A stretch of 21,006 nucleotides of DNA from a virus, in IMG/VR virus record IMGVR_UViG_3300021373_000540, positions 1 through 21,006 of that record. One strand, written 5' to 3'. The notes beneath the pieces are model-generated. The model worked only from the letters and a program-made list of their open reading frames with translations. It did no database searches and was not told the origin of the DNA. Both the position numbers and the translations under genes were made by a program. This document shows, in pieces, positions 13,460-21,006 of the stretch (its first letter is position 1; every line of letters begins with the position of its first letter).

Positions 13460-13660
13460 TCACGAGGGCTTCGTCGGCCATACGATATCTGACTTATCGG
13501 TTGCCGATGCGTAGGTTGTGGGCAGATCACGTAAGGCTGTTCGATAATTTATCCACTCTGTGCGCTTGGCATCTGTTAAACCATTATCGCCAAGTTGCGT
13601 CCAATCACTATGCGATAAAAGCACGTTGCGTTTTCGACGTATTTTGTCCCAATCCATCAT
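13460..13660 (-). CDS. Phage_tail_APC-like protein (tail assembly chaperone family)
   Basis: From the ATG at 13660 the protein has 66 residues and carries the family pattern almost end to end: WDKIRRKRNVLLSHSDWTQL, LTDAKRTEWINYRTALRDLP and finally VWPTKP. This is the Phage_tail_APC family (PF16778). The frame extends nine codons further upstream, but the downstream ATG overlaps the gpJ-like stop as ATGA and has GGGGAT at good spacing. Its location after the tip protein rather than before the tape measure suggests it serves the tip or fibres, not tail-tube assembly. Confidence 0.85.
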   Translation of the reverse strand: MMDWDKIRRKRNVLLSHSDWTQLGDNGLTDAKRTEWINYRTALRDLPTTYASATDKSDIVWPTKPS

Positions 13661-16600
13661 CGTATCCCCACGACGATAATGTCGCATTTAGTGACCGTAA
13701 TTCTATCTTGCGAAACTTGCCCATCAAAATTTGTAACACTGCCTTTTACATAAAAATACTTAGCGGCTGTAATTGCCGTGTCAAAAAATCCAATCATTTC
13801 GGCGGTGTGTTTTGCATAGGCGACAGAGGTATCACCTAAAGAATGATGGGTGTAATAGTAACTAGCGATCTGGCCCAGATAGCCACTAGCTTGATCACTG
13901 ACGAAAAAATTAACTTCTGGCAAATCGCCACCATCATCATCCCAGTTACTAGAACCGATGATATTCCACTCCATCTTAACGATGACTAGAGGCTTATGGC
14001 CGACAGTCGTATCATCTGGTGCGGGTAATTGAACGCTATCAATCTGTGTCAAGCTGTCAGCGGGAGAAAGACTCACAGAACTCGCCAGCGTGCTAGTTAC
14101 GTTTTCATTTACTCCGCCGAGCAACTTGTCAAAGCTAATCGTCCCCGCACTAATCTTCGCCGCAGTGACGGCGTTCGCGGCAAGCTCATCAGTGCTTATA
14201 GCACCCGCCGCAATCTGTCCTGCGGTGATTGTATTAGCCGCTATTTCATTAGCTGTGACTGCGCCAGCCGCAAGCTCATTTGTTGTAATTGCACCAGAAG
14301 CTATCTCATTCGATGAAATAGTATCTGCGGCAATCTGTGCCGCCGTTACCGTATTTGCCGCAATCTCGTCAGCTGTGACAGCGCCAGCGGCAATTGCGGC
14401 TGTAGTGATTGCGCCAGCGGCTATTTCATCAGCAGATATAGCACCTGTAGCTATCTCATTTGCAGTAATAGTATCAGCGGCAATCTCGGTGGCTGTTACA
14501 GCGCCTGCGGCAATTTCTGTTGCTGTGATAGTGTTAGCGGCTATTTCTCCCGCTGTGATAGCGCCAGCGGCTATTTTTGCTGTGCTAATCGCATCATCTG
14601 CGATGGTTGTTGTCGTTATTGCGCCAGCGGCAATGACATCAGATGTAATAGCATCAACAGCAATCTTGGCGTTCGTGATCGCGTCATCATCAATTTGCGA
14701 TGAGCCGACTGTGCTTAATTGCGCTAACGCACCAGCATCAGTGACGTAACTGAGATCAATATCGTCTAAAGCCGAGAGCGCACCTGAGTCGCTTACCTCG
14801 GCCAAACTTATTGCCTTAGTCCATTCTGAGCCGTTATAGCGATAGAGATTGTTGTCTGTCGTTAAAAACGCCATGTCGCCTTGGTTGGCTGTTGAAGGCA
14901 AGGTTGAAACAACTTGAACGGGCTGAATGCCAGATGCAAAAGCCGCAATGTCTACAGCACCAGTTGCAATTTGATCTGAGCCAACGGCATCGTCGGCAAT
15001 CTGATCTGAGCCAACAGCATCATTAGCGATCTGATCACTGCCAACTGCATCATCAGCAATCTGATCTGAGCCAACAGCATTATCATCGATCTGACCATCA
15101 CCGACCGTATCCTGATTGGCTAAATCACCCAGTGCACCTCGTGTTGCATTGACTGTGCTTGTATCGCTGTCTGGGTTTCTATCTGAGACCGCGTCGGTGC
15201 CCGTGCCCGTAGGGAAACGCCGCGCCCTGACCCAGTAATATCGCTCATCTCCGTCCGCGATAGGATCAACGCCATTAGAAGCATCGTGTAGGAACTGCGT
15301 ACCAAGTGTCTCACCCACTTTGACTGCGTTAGACCAACTTGAATTGGGCGACGCAAACACCTCAATCGATATGATGTGCGTCATGTTGGTCGGATTAGTC
15401 CAATCCAGTTCGATGCCTTCGACAAGCGCTGTAGCACTCAGATTCTGCGGATCAGGAACACCGAAGAAACCCTCTGCTATACCGCCGCTAGGAGTAACCG
15501 TGGAATAGCTCCCAACAGCCAGATCCGCATAGGATGCAGAGTCGTCTTCACGCAGAATGACATTAACGCCACCAGCGCCTGATTCGGACAAGTTCCATCC
15601 GAGGCACACGAATGTTTTGTTGGTGTAATTAAACTCCGAAAGTGTGACACTTACTCGATCACCTACAGCAATATTGACACCAGCCAAGTTAGTAGGGAAT
15701 GTGAGTACCTTCTGCAAGTCGCTCTGCTGGATCAACTTATGGGATATACGCTGAGCCATGTAGAAGCTGTTAGTCATGCTTAGCTTCAGCTCGCTACGTA
15801 GTTCTTCATTGTTGTCACGAGTCAGTGCACTTGTAATCTGTACCTTCGGAAACTCCATTTCCTTGTAATTGTTACTAGGATCGATGAAGGTTCCAGTGAT
15901 TGTGTTGAATCGCTCGTTACGCTCGAATGACGTCTTGAGCTTTGCAGGGCCAGTAAGATGGTCATCGTTCAGAGTCATGCCTGACGCGACCGCCTCGAAT
16001 GCACCTGCTCGTATGACGAACTTGCCATTCGTGTAAGTCAGCATACCGTTCATAGACGACAGCAACTTATTGATGTTTGCTTTGTGAGTTGCCGTGCCAA
16101 AAACGACACCGTTACACGTGAAGCGCTTTTCTTGTTGGCTGTTAGGTATGTCAACCAAGGTGTCACAGATGTCTGCCGCATCTACTGCCTTAGCAAGGTC
16201 GATGCGACTCAAGTCTATGTTCATCCCAAAATAATCATCCGTGAGATAGTCAACCAGACACCAGACTGGGTTCTCTGACCATTCCCATGTTGTAGAGTCG
16301 CTTGCTCGCTGTGTTGCTACACCAACAGACGCATCGTAGTACGTGCTAGTGCTATCCTGCCGTGGATCATAGATCTTCTTACCTTTAACCAAAGCCTTGA
16401 TGTTTTGAGGTAGGTACTTATCCCATATCTCTTGGCTGTCATCCGTTAGCGTGAACTTGGTGACGATATAAGTAAGATTCGTGCCGATGTGCTCATTCGT
16501 ATTGATAGTGCCAAAAGCCGCATTAAGAACGCTATCAGCCGTTGTCTGAGTGCCTAAGAGCTTTCTAATGGTACAGATAGTCACACTACTTTGCGGGCCA

Positions 16601-17019
16601 AACGTACCCGCTGTAACCTGACCATTAGCCGCAATCTGAGCGTTGGTTATGACCTTGTCATCGAAGTGAATGTCAGTGATCGCAGTCGATTGATGACCCG
16701 CAAGGACGATAGCGTGATACAAGTCCCTGTTCTCGTCCCCTGCAACGCCTACAAACGATATTGGACCAGATACCAGTGCCTCGCCATAGATGAGCTTTTG
16801 CGGCTCTACAGTGCCTCGTACGGTCGCCTGACGCGAGCTATCACTATCTAGGTTAGGTACACCATAAATATTATCTATGAGCTTTTTAGCTACTACGGCT
16901 CCTGCAACGACTGTTGCGGCACCAATTACGGCAAGTGCAGTCGGGCCATAAGTGCCTACGACACCAATAGTCTTGACTACAAACATACCGATAGCGGCTA
17001 GGGTCTGTGGCATATCCAA
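13657..17019 (-). CDS. gpJ-like central tail tip / host specificity protein with decapeptide repeats
   Basis: The 1120-residue protein starts with hydrophobic stretches (about 8-45). The hub part (about 50-500) has RGTVEPQKLIYGEALVSGP, WCLVDYLTDDYFGMNIDL and KANINKLLSSMNGMLTYTNG, matching the tip-attachment regions of lambda gpJ-type proteins. A fibronectin III-like domain follows at about 521-610 (NLSATALVEGIELDWTNP). Two blocks of decapeptide repeats come next: about five (DDAVGSDQIA) at about 636-690 and about nineteen (AAGAITAxEI) at about 775-963, separated by a short module containing NNLYRYNGSEWTKAI. The last 145 residues look like a beta-rich tip domain. It is the tip's central hub and probably touches the host receptor. 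Confidence 0.85.
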   Translation of the reverse strand: MDMPQTLAAIGMFVVKTIGVVGTYGPTALAVIGAATVVAGAVVAKKLIDNIYGVPNLDSDSSRQATVRGTVEPQKLIYGEALVSGPISFVGVAGDENRDLYHAIVLAGHQSTAITDIHFDDKVITNAQIAANGQVTAGTFGPQSSVTICTIRKLLGTQTTADSVLNAAFGTINTNEHIGTNLTYIVTKFTLTDDSQEIWDKYLPQNIKALVKGKKIYDPRQDSTSTYYDASVGVATQRASDSTTWEWSENPVWCLVDYLTDDYFGMNIDLSRIDLAKAVDAADICDTLVDIPNSQQEKRFTCNGVVFGTATHKANINKLLSSMNGMLTYTNGKFVIRAGAFEAVASGMTLNDDHLTGPAKLKTSFERNERFNTITGTFIDPSNNYKEMEFPKVQITSALTRDNNEELRSELKLSMTNSFYMAQRISHKLIQQSDLQKVLTFPTNLAGVNIAVGDRVSVTLSEFNYTNKTFVCLGWNLSESGAGGVNVILREDDSASYADLAVGSYSTVTPSGGIAEGFFGVPDPQNLSATALVEGIELDWTNPTNMTHIISIEVFASPNSSWSNAVKVGETLGTQFLHDASNGVDPIADGDERYYWVRARRFPTGTGTDAVSDRNPDSDTSTVNATRGALGDLANQDTVGDGQIDDNAVGSDQIADDAVGSDQIANDAVGSDQIADDAVGSDQIATGAVDIAAFASGIQPVQVVSTLPSTANQGDMAFLTTDNNLYRYNGSEWTKAISLAEVSDSGALSALDDIDLSYVTDAGALAQLSTVGSSQIDDDAITNAKIAVDAITSDVIAAGAITTTTIADDAISTAKIAAGAITAGEIAANTITATEIAAGAVTATEIAADTITANEIATGAISADEIAAGAITTAAIAAGAVTADEIAANTVTAAQIAADTISSNEIASGAITTNELAAGAVTANEIAANTITAGQIAAGAISTDELAANAVTAAKISAGTISFDKLLGGVNENVTSTLASSVSLSPADSLTQIDSVQLPAPDDTTVGHKPLVIVKMEWNIIGSSNWDDDGGDLPEVNFFVSDQASGYLGQIASYYYTHHSLGDTSVAYAKHTAEMIGFFDTAITAAKYFYVKGSVTNFDGQVSQDRITVTKCDIIVVGIR
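14130..14700 (-). repeat. About nineteen tandem 30-base coding repeats in the tip protein gene
   Basis: Each unit encodes ten residues of the form AAGAITAxEI. Copies differ at many positions but keep a strict 30-base period. The second and third codon positions make an open frame on the other strand as well (14090-14749), which is a by-product of the repeat. Confidence 0.85.
14960..15110 (-). repeat. About five near-identical 30-base repeats in the tip protein gene
   Basis: On the + strand ATCTGATCTGAGCCAACAGC recurs with a 30-base period (14973, 15001, 15031 and 15061 regions), encoding GSDQIADDAV units. These copies are much more alike at base level than the longer block at 14130-14700, which suggests recent duplication. 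Confidence 0.85.
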
Positions 17020-17426
17020 CTCCTGACGATGTGACGCTCAGGCACTCGCGTTAAGCCCTTCTTTGTCACACACACAATAGAATCGTTCAATTTTACCCCC
17101 ATCGTTAGACCACTGCGAGGATAATTAAACATGACGGGATGACCTTGCAGAGCCGCTTCACTAGGCTCGCCGAGCACACTATCTATCAGGTTCTCGAACC
17201 CGCCTGATGCTCTTATGATCTCGTCGGCTTGTTCTTTGGTTGCGTAGATCAGCTCATGGCTGTAATCGATGCCATGCAACTCTCTGATCATAAATACAGT
17301 GAACGCGACACAGTCTTTGTCGCCGTATTGGAACTCCCCTTTCTCCCAGCGATTTAGTGCTGACAGTATGTCAGCGACGCGGACCTTGTCCTCTTTCATC
17401 ATCTCTATCATCTCTTGGAGGTCCAT
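16998..17426 (-). CDS. DUF6950/NlpC-P60-like tail tip protein
   Basis: From the ATG at 17426 the protein has 142 residues. WEKGEFQYGDKDCVAFTVFM carries the cysteine (C39) expected at the N-terminal end of a helix in the NlpC/P60 fold, and the end KKGLTRVPERHIVRSWICHRP is the closing pattern of the DUF6950 family. The usual catalytic histidine is not evident; the equivalent stretch reads GLTMGVKLNDSIVC. It lies where lambda gpK sits, just before gpJ, a position held by tail-tip wall peptidases. The frame extends to a TTG at 17447, and in-frame ATGs at 17411, 17402 and 17399 are also possible. Confidence 0.7.
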   Translation of the reverse strand: MDLQEMIEMMKEDKVRVADILSALNRWEKGEFQYGDKDCVAFTVFMIRELHGIDYSHELIYATKEQADEIIRASGGFENLIDSVLGEPSEAALQGHPVMFNYPRSGLTMGVKLNDSIVCVTKKGLTRVPERHIVRSWICHRP

Positions 17427-18027
17427 TGTTCCGCGAACCGACTCCAAGGTTTCCGCTATTCGTGTCTTTCCACAAAATCTTCACGCCATCGATTTCGTGC
17501 AGATACTCGAAGAACAGGTCGTTAGAGTCGACGCGCTGTTGTTGCACATGCGTGTACTTGAGATTAGCTGACCGATCGATTTTAGCCAGCTCGGATTCAC
17601 ACGTAAGGCTGATAGAATTGTTGCTCTGGGTGCCAGTGACAAGCGTCATGACATCCATAAACCCAGACCATATCAGGTTAGGATCTTCGATTAGCGCCTC
17701 ATCCTCATCGAGCAAGCCTATATAGATATCGACATCTCTCATGAAGTAATCTTCTGTTCCCGCTGTTCCTATATCAGCGATCGTCGAATCTAAGCCTGAT
17801 AAGGTCAACGTGATGCTATATGGTGATATGTCTGTTCCTTCCTCGATAGAAGAGACAGAGCCGAAATCACCGACACCAAGCCAATCATTTCCGCCCCATG
17901 TGAAGGTGCCGATGCTGTCATGCACGTAAAGAGTTGAGCTAGAGAAATCTAACTTGGCGAACGTGACAGGCCGTACGACATCATCCTTGAGCGCGTTGAC
18001 TATGGCTGTAGATAATCCTCTGCTCAC
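17371..18027 (-). CDS. Tail tip/baseplate hub protein, DUF2163-like
   Basis: The 218-residue protein begins SRGLSTAIVNALKDDVVRPV, then KLDFSSSTLYVHDSIGTFTW and the GNDWLGVGDFGSVSSIEEG stretch, followed by ISPYSITLTLSGLDSTI. This order (LS-AL, F-S-TLYVH-G-TW, G-GSVS-IEE) is that of phage hub proteins related to DUF2163, which sit at the distal tail. It precedes the NlpC-like and gpJ-like genes, as in lambda-like tails (M-L-K-J order). Start is GTG at 18027, overlapping the upstream stop as GTGA. The C-terminal tail (PPRDDRDDERGQGPRR) is low-complexity and overlaps the next gene's start in another frame. Confidence 0.7.
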   Translation of the reverse strand: MSRGLSTAIVNALKDDVVRPVTFAKLDFSSSTLYVHDSIGTFTWGGNDWLGVGDFGSVSSIEEGTDISPYSITLTLSGLDSTIADIGTAGTEDYFMRDVDIYIGLLDEDEALIEDPNLIWSGFMDVMTLVTGTQSNNSISLTCESELAKIDRSANLKYTHVQQQRVDSNDLFFEYLHEIDGVKILWKDTNSGNLGVGSRNNGPPRDDRDDERGQGPRR

Positions 18028-18626
18028 GCTAGAACGTCCTCTATAGCCTCAATCGTAATCGAGCTTATGTACTTGGACTCGGTGTTCCAGCGAGGATTGT
18101 TGATCATCATGAACACACCAAACGGGTTAAAGATCTGAACAGCATCGTTGTTTTCTGTCGCCTTGCGGATATTAGGCGCTATGTCTACAGTCAAAGAGCC
18201 TGTGCCGTCCGAACTCGCATCGGCTGTGACCATGTGAAGCTCGTTGTTAAACGATATGTAGTCACCAGCCTTAAAGAAGTCAGTCACGTTAGCAGTAGCA
18301 CCGTCCAGATCTATCTGATAACCAGTCTGACCTGCACCATCTACTAAGACTGACTGCGGTGACGTCGCCGCGCCATTACGTACGCGACCATAATCCTCAA
18401 GGCGCATCCGATGTGTTTGACCATCTAACTTAGCGATGAACGCTTGCATCTCTGCTCTGTCACTCCCAGACAAGTTCCGAAACGTCATGCGCGTCCTCCA
18501 GTACGATCCTTTACGCTGGAGCGTCTGTACCGCCCCGCTTACTGGACTCTGGAATTGGCTCGTATTAGTCACAAGCTCAAATGTCTGACTCGTAGGAGTA
18601 ATAGATGGGAAGTTATACGTAGCCAT
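18024..18626 (-). CDS. Distal tail/minor tail protein
   Basis: The 200-residue protein reads FPSITPTSQTFELVTNTSQF, GAVQTLQRKGSYWRTRMTF, then RNLSGSDRAEMQAFIAKLDG and HRMRLEDYGR. This pattern (strand-rich with a helix and a final -RMRL-D-) is seen in phage distal tail proteins directly after the tape measure. The C-terminal half has beta-rich repeats (YQIDLDGATANVTDFFKAGD) and ends in EAIEDVLA. ATG at 18626 overlaps the tape measure stop as TAATG. It probably forms the ring or hub linking tail tube and tip. Confidence 0.7.
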   Translation of the reverse strand: MATYNFPSITPTSQTFELVTNTSQFQSPVSGAVQTLQRKGSYWRTRMTFRNLSGSDRAEMQAFIAKLDGQTHRMRLEDYGRVRNGAATSPQSVLVDGAGQTGYQIDLDGATANVTDFFKAGDYISFNNELHMVTADASSDGTGSLTVDIAPNIRKATENNDAVQIFNPFGVFMMINNPRWNTESKYISSITIEAIEDVLA

Positions 18627-20941
18627 TACATTCTACCTCTACGCATCATGTTATGTACTTGCTCTACAGTCTGACGAGAGGACTCAGAAACCGCCATAGC
18701 GATACGCTGATCTACATCACCGTCACCTGATGCATCGATGTTGTTGATGATCGTGATGTCCTGACCGCCGCCCCTAGTGTTGTCAATAACAGTCTCGTTA
18801 GGGTGAAGCATTGCCAAGAATCCGCCTTTACCATCCATGCCACCAGATCTTGCGCCAGAGCCAGTGAAGCCACCACCTTCAAATGTAGGTATCGCCGCCG
18901 CCTTAGCTACAGCCATCGTCGTAGTAAGTGCCGCCTGAGCACCCACTGCGTTACCACCTGCTGTCGCTAATGACACAAGTGCCGCCGCAGGAGCTGACGC
19001 CGCCGCAATAGCTGTCATAGCCGCCGCATTAGCCGCTACGGATGCGGATAGACTTCCTGCTTCTATATTCTTAGAGATAATCGCTTGCTTGGCCTTCTCA
19101 ATGCCCATCTGAACGATGCTCTTGATAAGCTCGTCCATGATCGCGCGACCCAGCATACGCATTGCTTCTGTGCCGTTAGCCGCGCCAGTGATAAATGCAT
19201 GGGATGCGTTTGTGATCGCGTTTTCTACGTTTTGCAGTCCGCCGATAATCTTGAGTTGCTGATCAAGCATGTGCTCAGCTTTCTGCTCTTCGAGCATCAT
19301 TGAGTATCTAGTCAACTCTTCCTGACTAATGGCATCTGCCGCTCTCGCCGCTTCTAGCGCCGCCTGACGTCGAACAAGATTATTAATAAACGACTCAGTC
19401 TCGGTAGCAAAGCTATCGATAGCCTCACTACGTAGCCGCTGATAGTTAGCGACATGATCCCTAACTTCTTTGAATCTGAGCTGTTTGATAGCCTCAAATC
19501 GCTTGGTCTCGATTGCGACCTCAGTATCTGCAAGCATCTGAGCCAGCTCTGCTCTACCATCAGCCGCCTTTCTAGCTCTGTCTAGCTCAGCGTCATAGCG
19601 CTTGTTAATCTTATCTACGTCTGTGACATCGCTTCTTTGTAGCGCCTCAAGAGTAGAGATAGCGCGCTTCTCAGCATCTACCTTAGCTTGCGCCACCTTA
19701 GCGTCTCTTGCCGCTTTAGCCGCCGCTCTATCTTTTTCTCGTTGCTCTCTTTCAGCGTCATTTGCATCCAGTTCTGCAATAGCATCAGTCTGCGCTTGAT
19801 TAATTTGACGATACATTTCAAGGAAGCGTGCACTCCCCATTTGACCTGCCATCGTAAAGTTTTTTACGAGTGACTCTCGCAAATCATTATAGTCAGCTTG
19901 AATTTGTTCGCGCTTATTCATCAACTCTCGCGCAATCTCTTCTATTCCCCGCTTCCCCTCTGCGATTTCCTCTGGCTCAAAAGCTAATGGGCCTTTCGCC
20001 TCACCATCACCACGCAAAGCCTCTTGTAACGCAATGATGCGATTAACTAACTCTGGTCGAGTAGCATCCTCTACAGAGCCACCAAGATTCTCTATCTCAG
20101 CAACTAATGAATTGAATTGGGCTAAATTGGCTTCTACTGCTTCTGTCTGCTCTTCAAACGCTCTAGTTGCTTTTGCTACAGCGGCGGCATGAAGAATTTG
20201 AGCTTGCATGGGGTTTTGCCCCCTCTGAAGCTGTATTTCCTGCCTAGATATTTTTAGACTCTTTTCAGCAGTTGCTACTTGATCTTCCATTGAGTCGACG
20301 AGGTTATCTAAATCACCTCGCGCTTTACCTAATTCTGCTTGACGCAAGCCTTCCAAGGCGGCGCTAATTGATCGTGCCGCCGCATCACTTGTAGGCACCA
20401 AATCCTCAAGTGTGCTACGTAATTCATCAAACTTATTTTCTGCGGTCTCTACATTTCTGAACGCGGTAAATGCCGCCGCACCTACAGCAAGGAATGCACC
20501 AACTACTGCACCACCAGATCCCATGAGAGAAGCAATCTGACCACCCTGCTGACCCAAGACGATCATAGCGTCAGTGCCGCCTTGCAACTGTACCGCAACG
20601 TCCTGCACCTGATGGCCCAGCTGACCAAAACCACCACGAACTAGGCGCAAAGAACCATTCAATCCTTTGCTAGACGCAATCTTCTTCTTTTCAAGAGCGA
20701 TAAGATTTTGTAACTCTTTAGCTTCTTTTATTTGTGCTTCTGTAGCTTTTGATTGTCGGAGGCGATAGATCTGAAGCTCATCAGCCGTCATTCCGATGGT
20801 ATTCTTGTAATCCTCCATCCGCTTGAGAGTATCTTTGACAGACTTTTCGAGCTTCTTTTGATTCCGCGCGGCAGAGTCGAAGGCTTGCTTCGTTTCATCT
20901 TCTGCGCGGATTTCTATTACGAGCGGCTCTGTGTTTGCCAT
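18626..20941 (-). CDS. Tail length tape measure protein
   Basis: The 771-residue protein has coiled-coil regions (about 15-90, 200-340 and 380-560, for example KDRAAAKAARDAKVAQAKVD), a hydrophobic helix near 142-160 (GAVVGAFLAVGAAAFTAF), and an Ala-rich stretch near 630-680. GGMDGKGGFLAMLHPNETVI at about 698-717 is the C-terminal motif of lambda gpH-type tape measure proteins. The length would correspond to a tail of roughly 110-120 nm by the usual 0.15 nm per residue rule. It sits right after a T-like gene and before tip genes, the standard order. The ATG at 20941 has AGAGGCAAGAGAAAG upstream and overlaps the preceding gene by 47 bases. Confidence 0.92.
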   Translation of the reverse strand: MANTEPLVIEIRAEDETKQAFDSAARNQKKLEKSVKDTLKRMEDYKNTIGMTADELQIYRLRQSKATEAQIKEAKELQNLIALEKKKIASSKGLNGSLRLVRGGFGQLGHQVQDVAVQLQGGTDAMIVLGQQGGQIASLMGSGGAVVGAFLAVGAAAFTAFRNVETAENKFDELRSTLEDLVPTSDAAARSISAALEGLRQAELGKARGDLDNLVDSMEDQVATAEKSLKISRQEIQLQRGQNPMQAQILHAAAVAKATRAFEEQTEAVEANLAQFNSLVAEIENLGGSVEDATRPELVNRIIALQEALRGDGEAKGPLAFEPEEIAEGKRGIEEIARELMNKREQIQADYNDLRESLVKNFTMAGQMGSARFLEMYRQINQAQTDAIAELDANDAEREQREKDRAAAKAARDAKVAQAKVDAEKRAISTLEALQRSDVTDVDKINKRYDAELDRARKAADGRAELAQMLADTEVAIETKRFEAIKQLRFKEVRDHVANYQRLRSEAIDSFATETESFINNLVRRQAALEAARAADAISQEELTRYSMMLEEQKAEHMLDQQLKIIGGLQNVENAITNASHAFITGAANGTEAMRMLGRAIMDELIKSIVQMGIEKAKQAIISKNIEAGSLSASVAANAAAMTAIAAASAPAAALVSLATAGGNAVGAQAALTTTMAVAKAAAIPTFEGGGFTGSGARSGGMDGKGGFLAMLHPNETVIDNTRGGGQDITIINNIDASGDGDVDQRIAMAVSESSRQTVEQVHNMMRRGRM

Positions 20942-21006
20942 CTTTCTCTTGCCTCTTGGCCTTCATTGCGAGATAGGTCCACCAGTAATTAAACTCGGTG
21001 GGCGTC
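20895..21006 (-). CDS. Tail assembly protein T-like, C-terminal end only
   Basis: A frame enters from the right edge (first full codon at 21005) and ends with TGA at 20895-20897. The 36 visible residues begin TPTEFNYWWTYLAMKAKRQE and end in a basic tail (HRAARNRNPRRR). TPxEFxxWxxYxxxKA is the ending of lambda gpT-like tail assembly proteins, which lie directly before the tape measure and, in lambda, are made as a frameshift extension of gpG. The 47-base overlap with the tape measure start also fits. Only the end is visible, so whether a frameshift is used here cannot be seen. Confidence 0.7.
   Translation of the reverse strand, partial: TPTEFNYWWTYLAMKAKRQEKDGKHRAARNRNPRRR

Noticed and set aside
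14090-14749. 219-residue open frame on the + strand
   Set aside because: It lies exactly opposite the decapeptide repeat region of the tip protein and consists of repeated Val/Ile/Ala/Ser blocks. It is a by-product of the repeat's codon composition.
14960-15110. 30-base direct repeats considered as a CRISPR array or iterons
   Set aside because: The copies are contiguous, in frame and code for GSDQIADDAV units; no spacers exist.
15120-15365. 81-residue minus-strand frame inside the tip gene
   Set aside because: It overlaps the fibronectin-like domain in another frame and shows no ribosome site or recognisable motif.
17371-17725. + strand open frames opposite the hub protein gene
   Set aside because: They are low-complexity antisense readings; the minus-strand genes there have overlapping starts and stops and known family patterns.

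Overview
The window is a compact, tailed-phage (siphovirus-type) genome segment, either free phage or prophage; no host gene, integrase, tRNA, rRNA or CRISPR array is visible. Every supported gene lies on the minus strand, most are coupled by 1-70 base overlaps, and no gap exceeds about 80 bases. Several small proteins (81-aa pair at 6647-7166, the exported and membrane proteins at 4468-6681, the 17-residue-repeat fibre) resemble families I associate with marine phages, so a marine Gram-negative host is likely, but I cannot name it.

In transcription order (right to left): the 3' end of a tail-assembly T-like gene (20895-21006), the tape measure protein (18626-20941), two tail-tip/baseplate proteins (18024-18626, 17371-18027), a DUF6950/NlpC-like tail-tip protein (16998-17426), and a long gpJ-like central tip protein with decapeptide repeats (13657-17019). 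Then come a Phage_tail_APC-like small protein, a BppU-N-like adaptor, an acidic 18-residue-repeat protein, a 148-aa virion protein, and a 1467-aa fibre made of about 65 tandem 17-residue repeats with a C-terminal S74 intramolecular chaperone (7178-11581). Two small acidic proteins follow.

The lysis/envelope region (3747-6681) holds two exported proteins of unknown function, a membrane-anchored coiled-coil protein, a small single-TM protein, a GTA-type holin and a Zn-dependent M15 endolysin. A 70-base intergenic region (3677-3746) with promoter-like boxes and inverted repeats separates this late module from a leftward replication/recombination module: a small unknown protein, a PD-(D/E)XK nuclease candidate, an acidic protein, an ERF/Rad52-like annealing protein candidate, a small helical protein, an SSB-like protein, a Cro/C1-type HTH protein, a CHC2 zinc-finger protein, an O-like replication initiator with repeats inside its linker coding region, and the start of a DnaB/twinkle-like helicase cut by the window edge.

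Points of most interest are the giant repeat fibre, the exported gene pair whose signal peptides are encoded inside gene overlaps, the acidic repeat protein, the candidate origin inside the initiator gene, and the possible nuclease/annealing/SSB recombination set.
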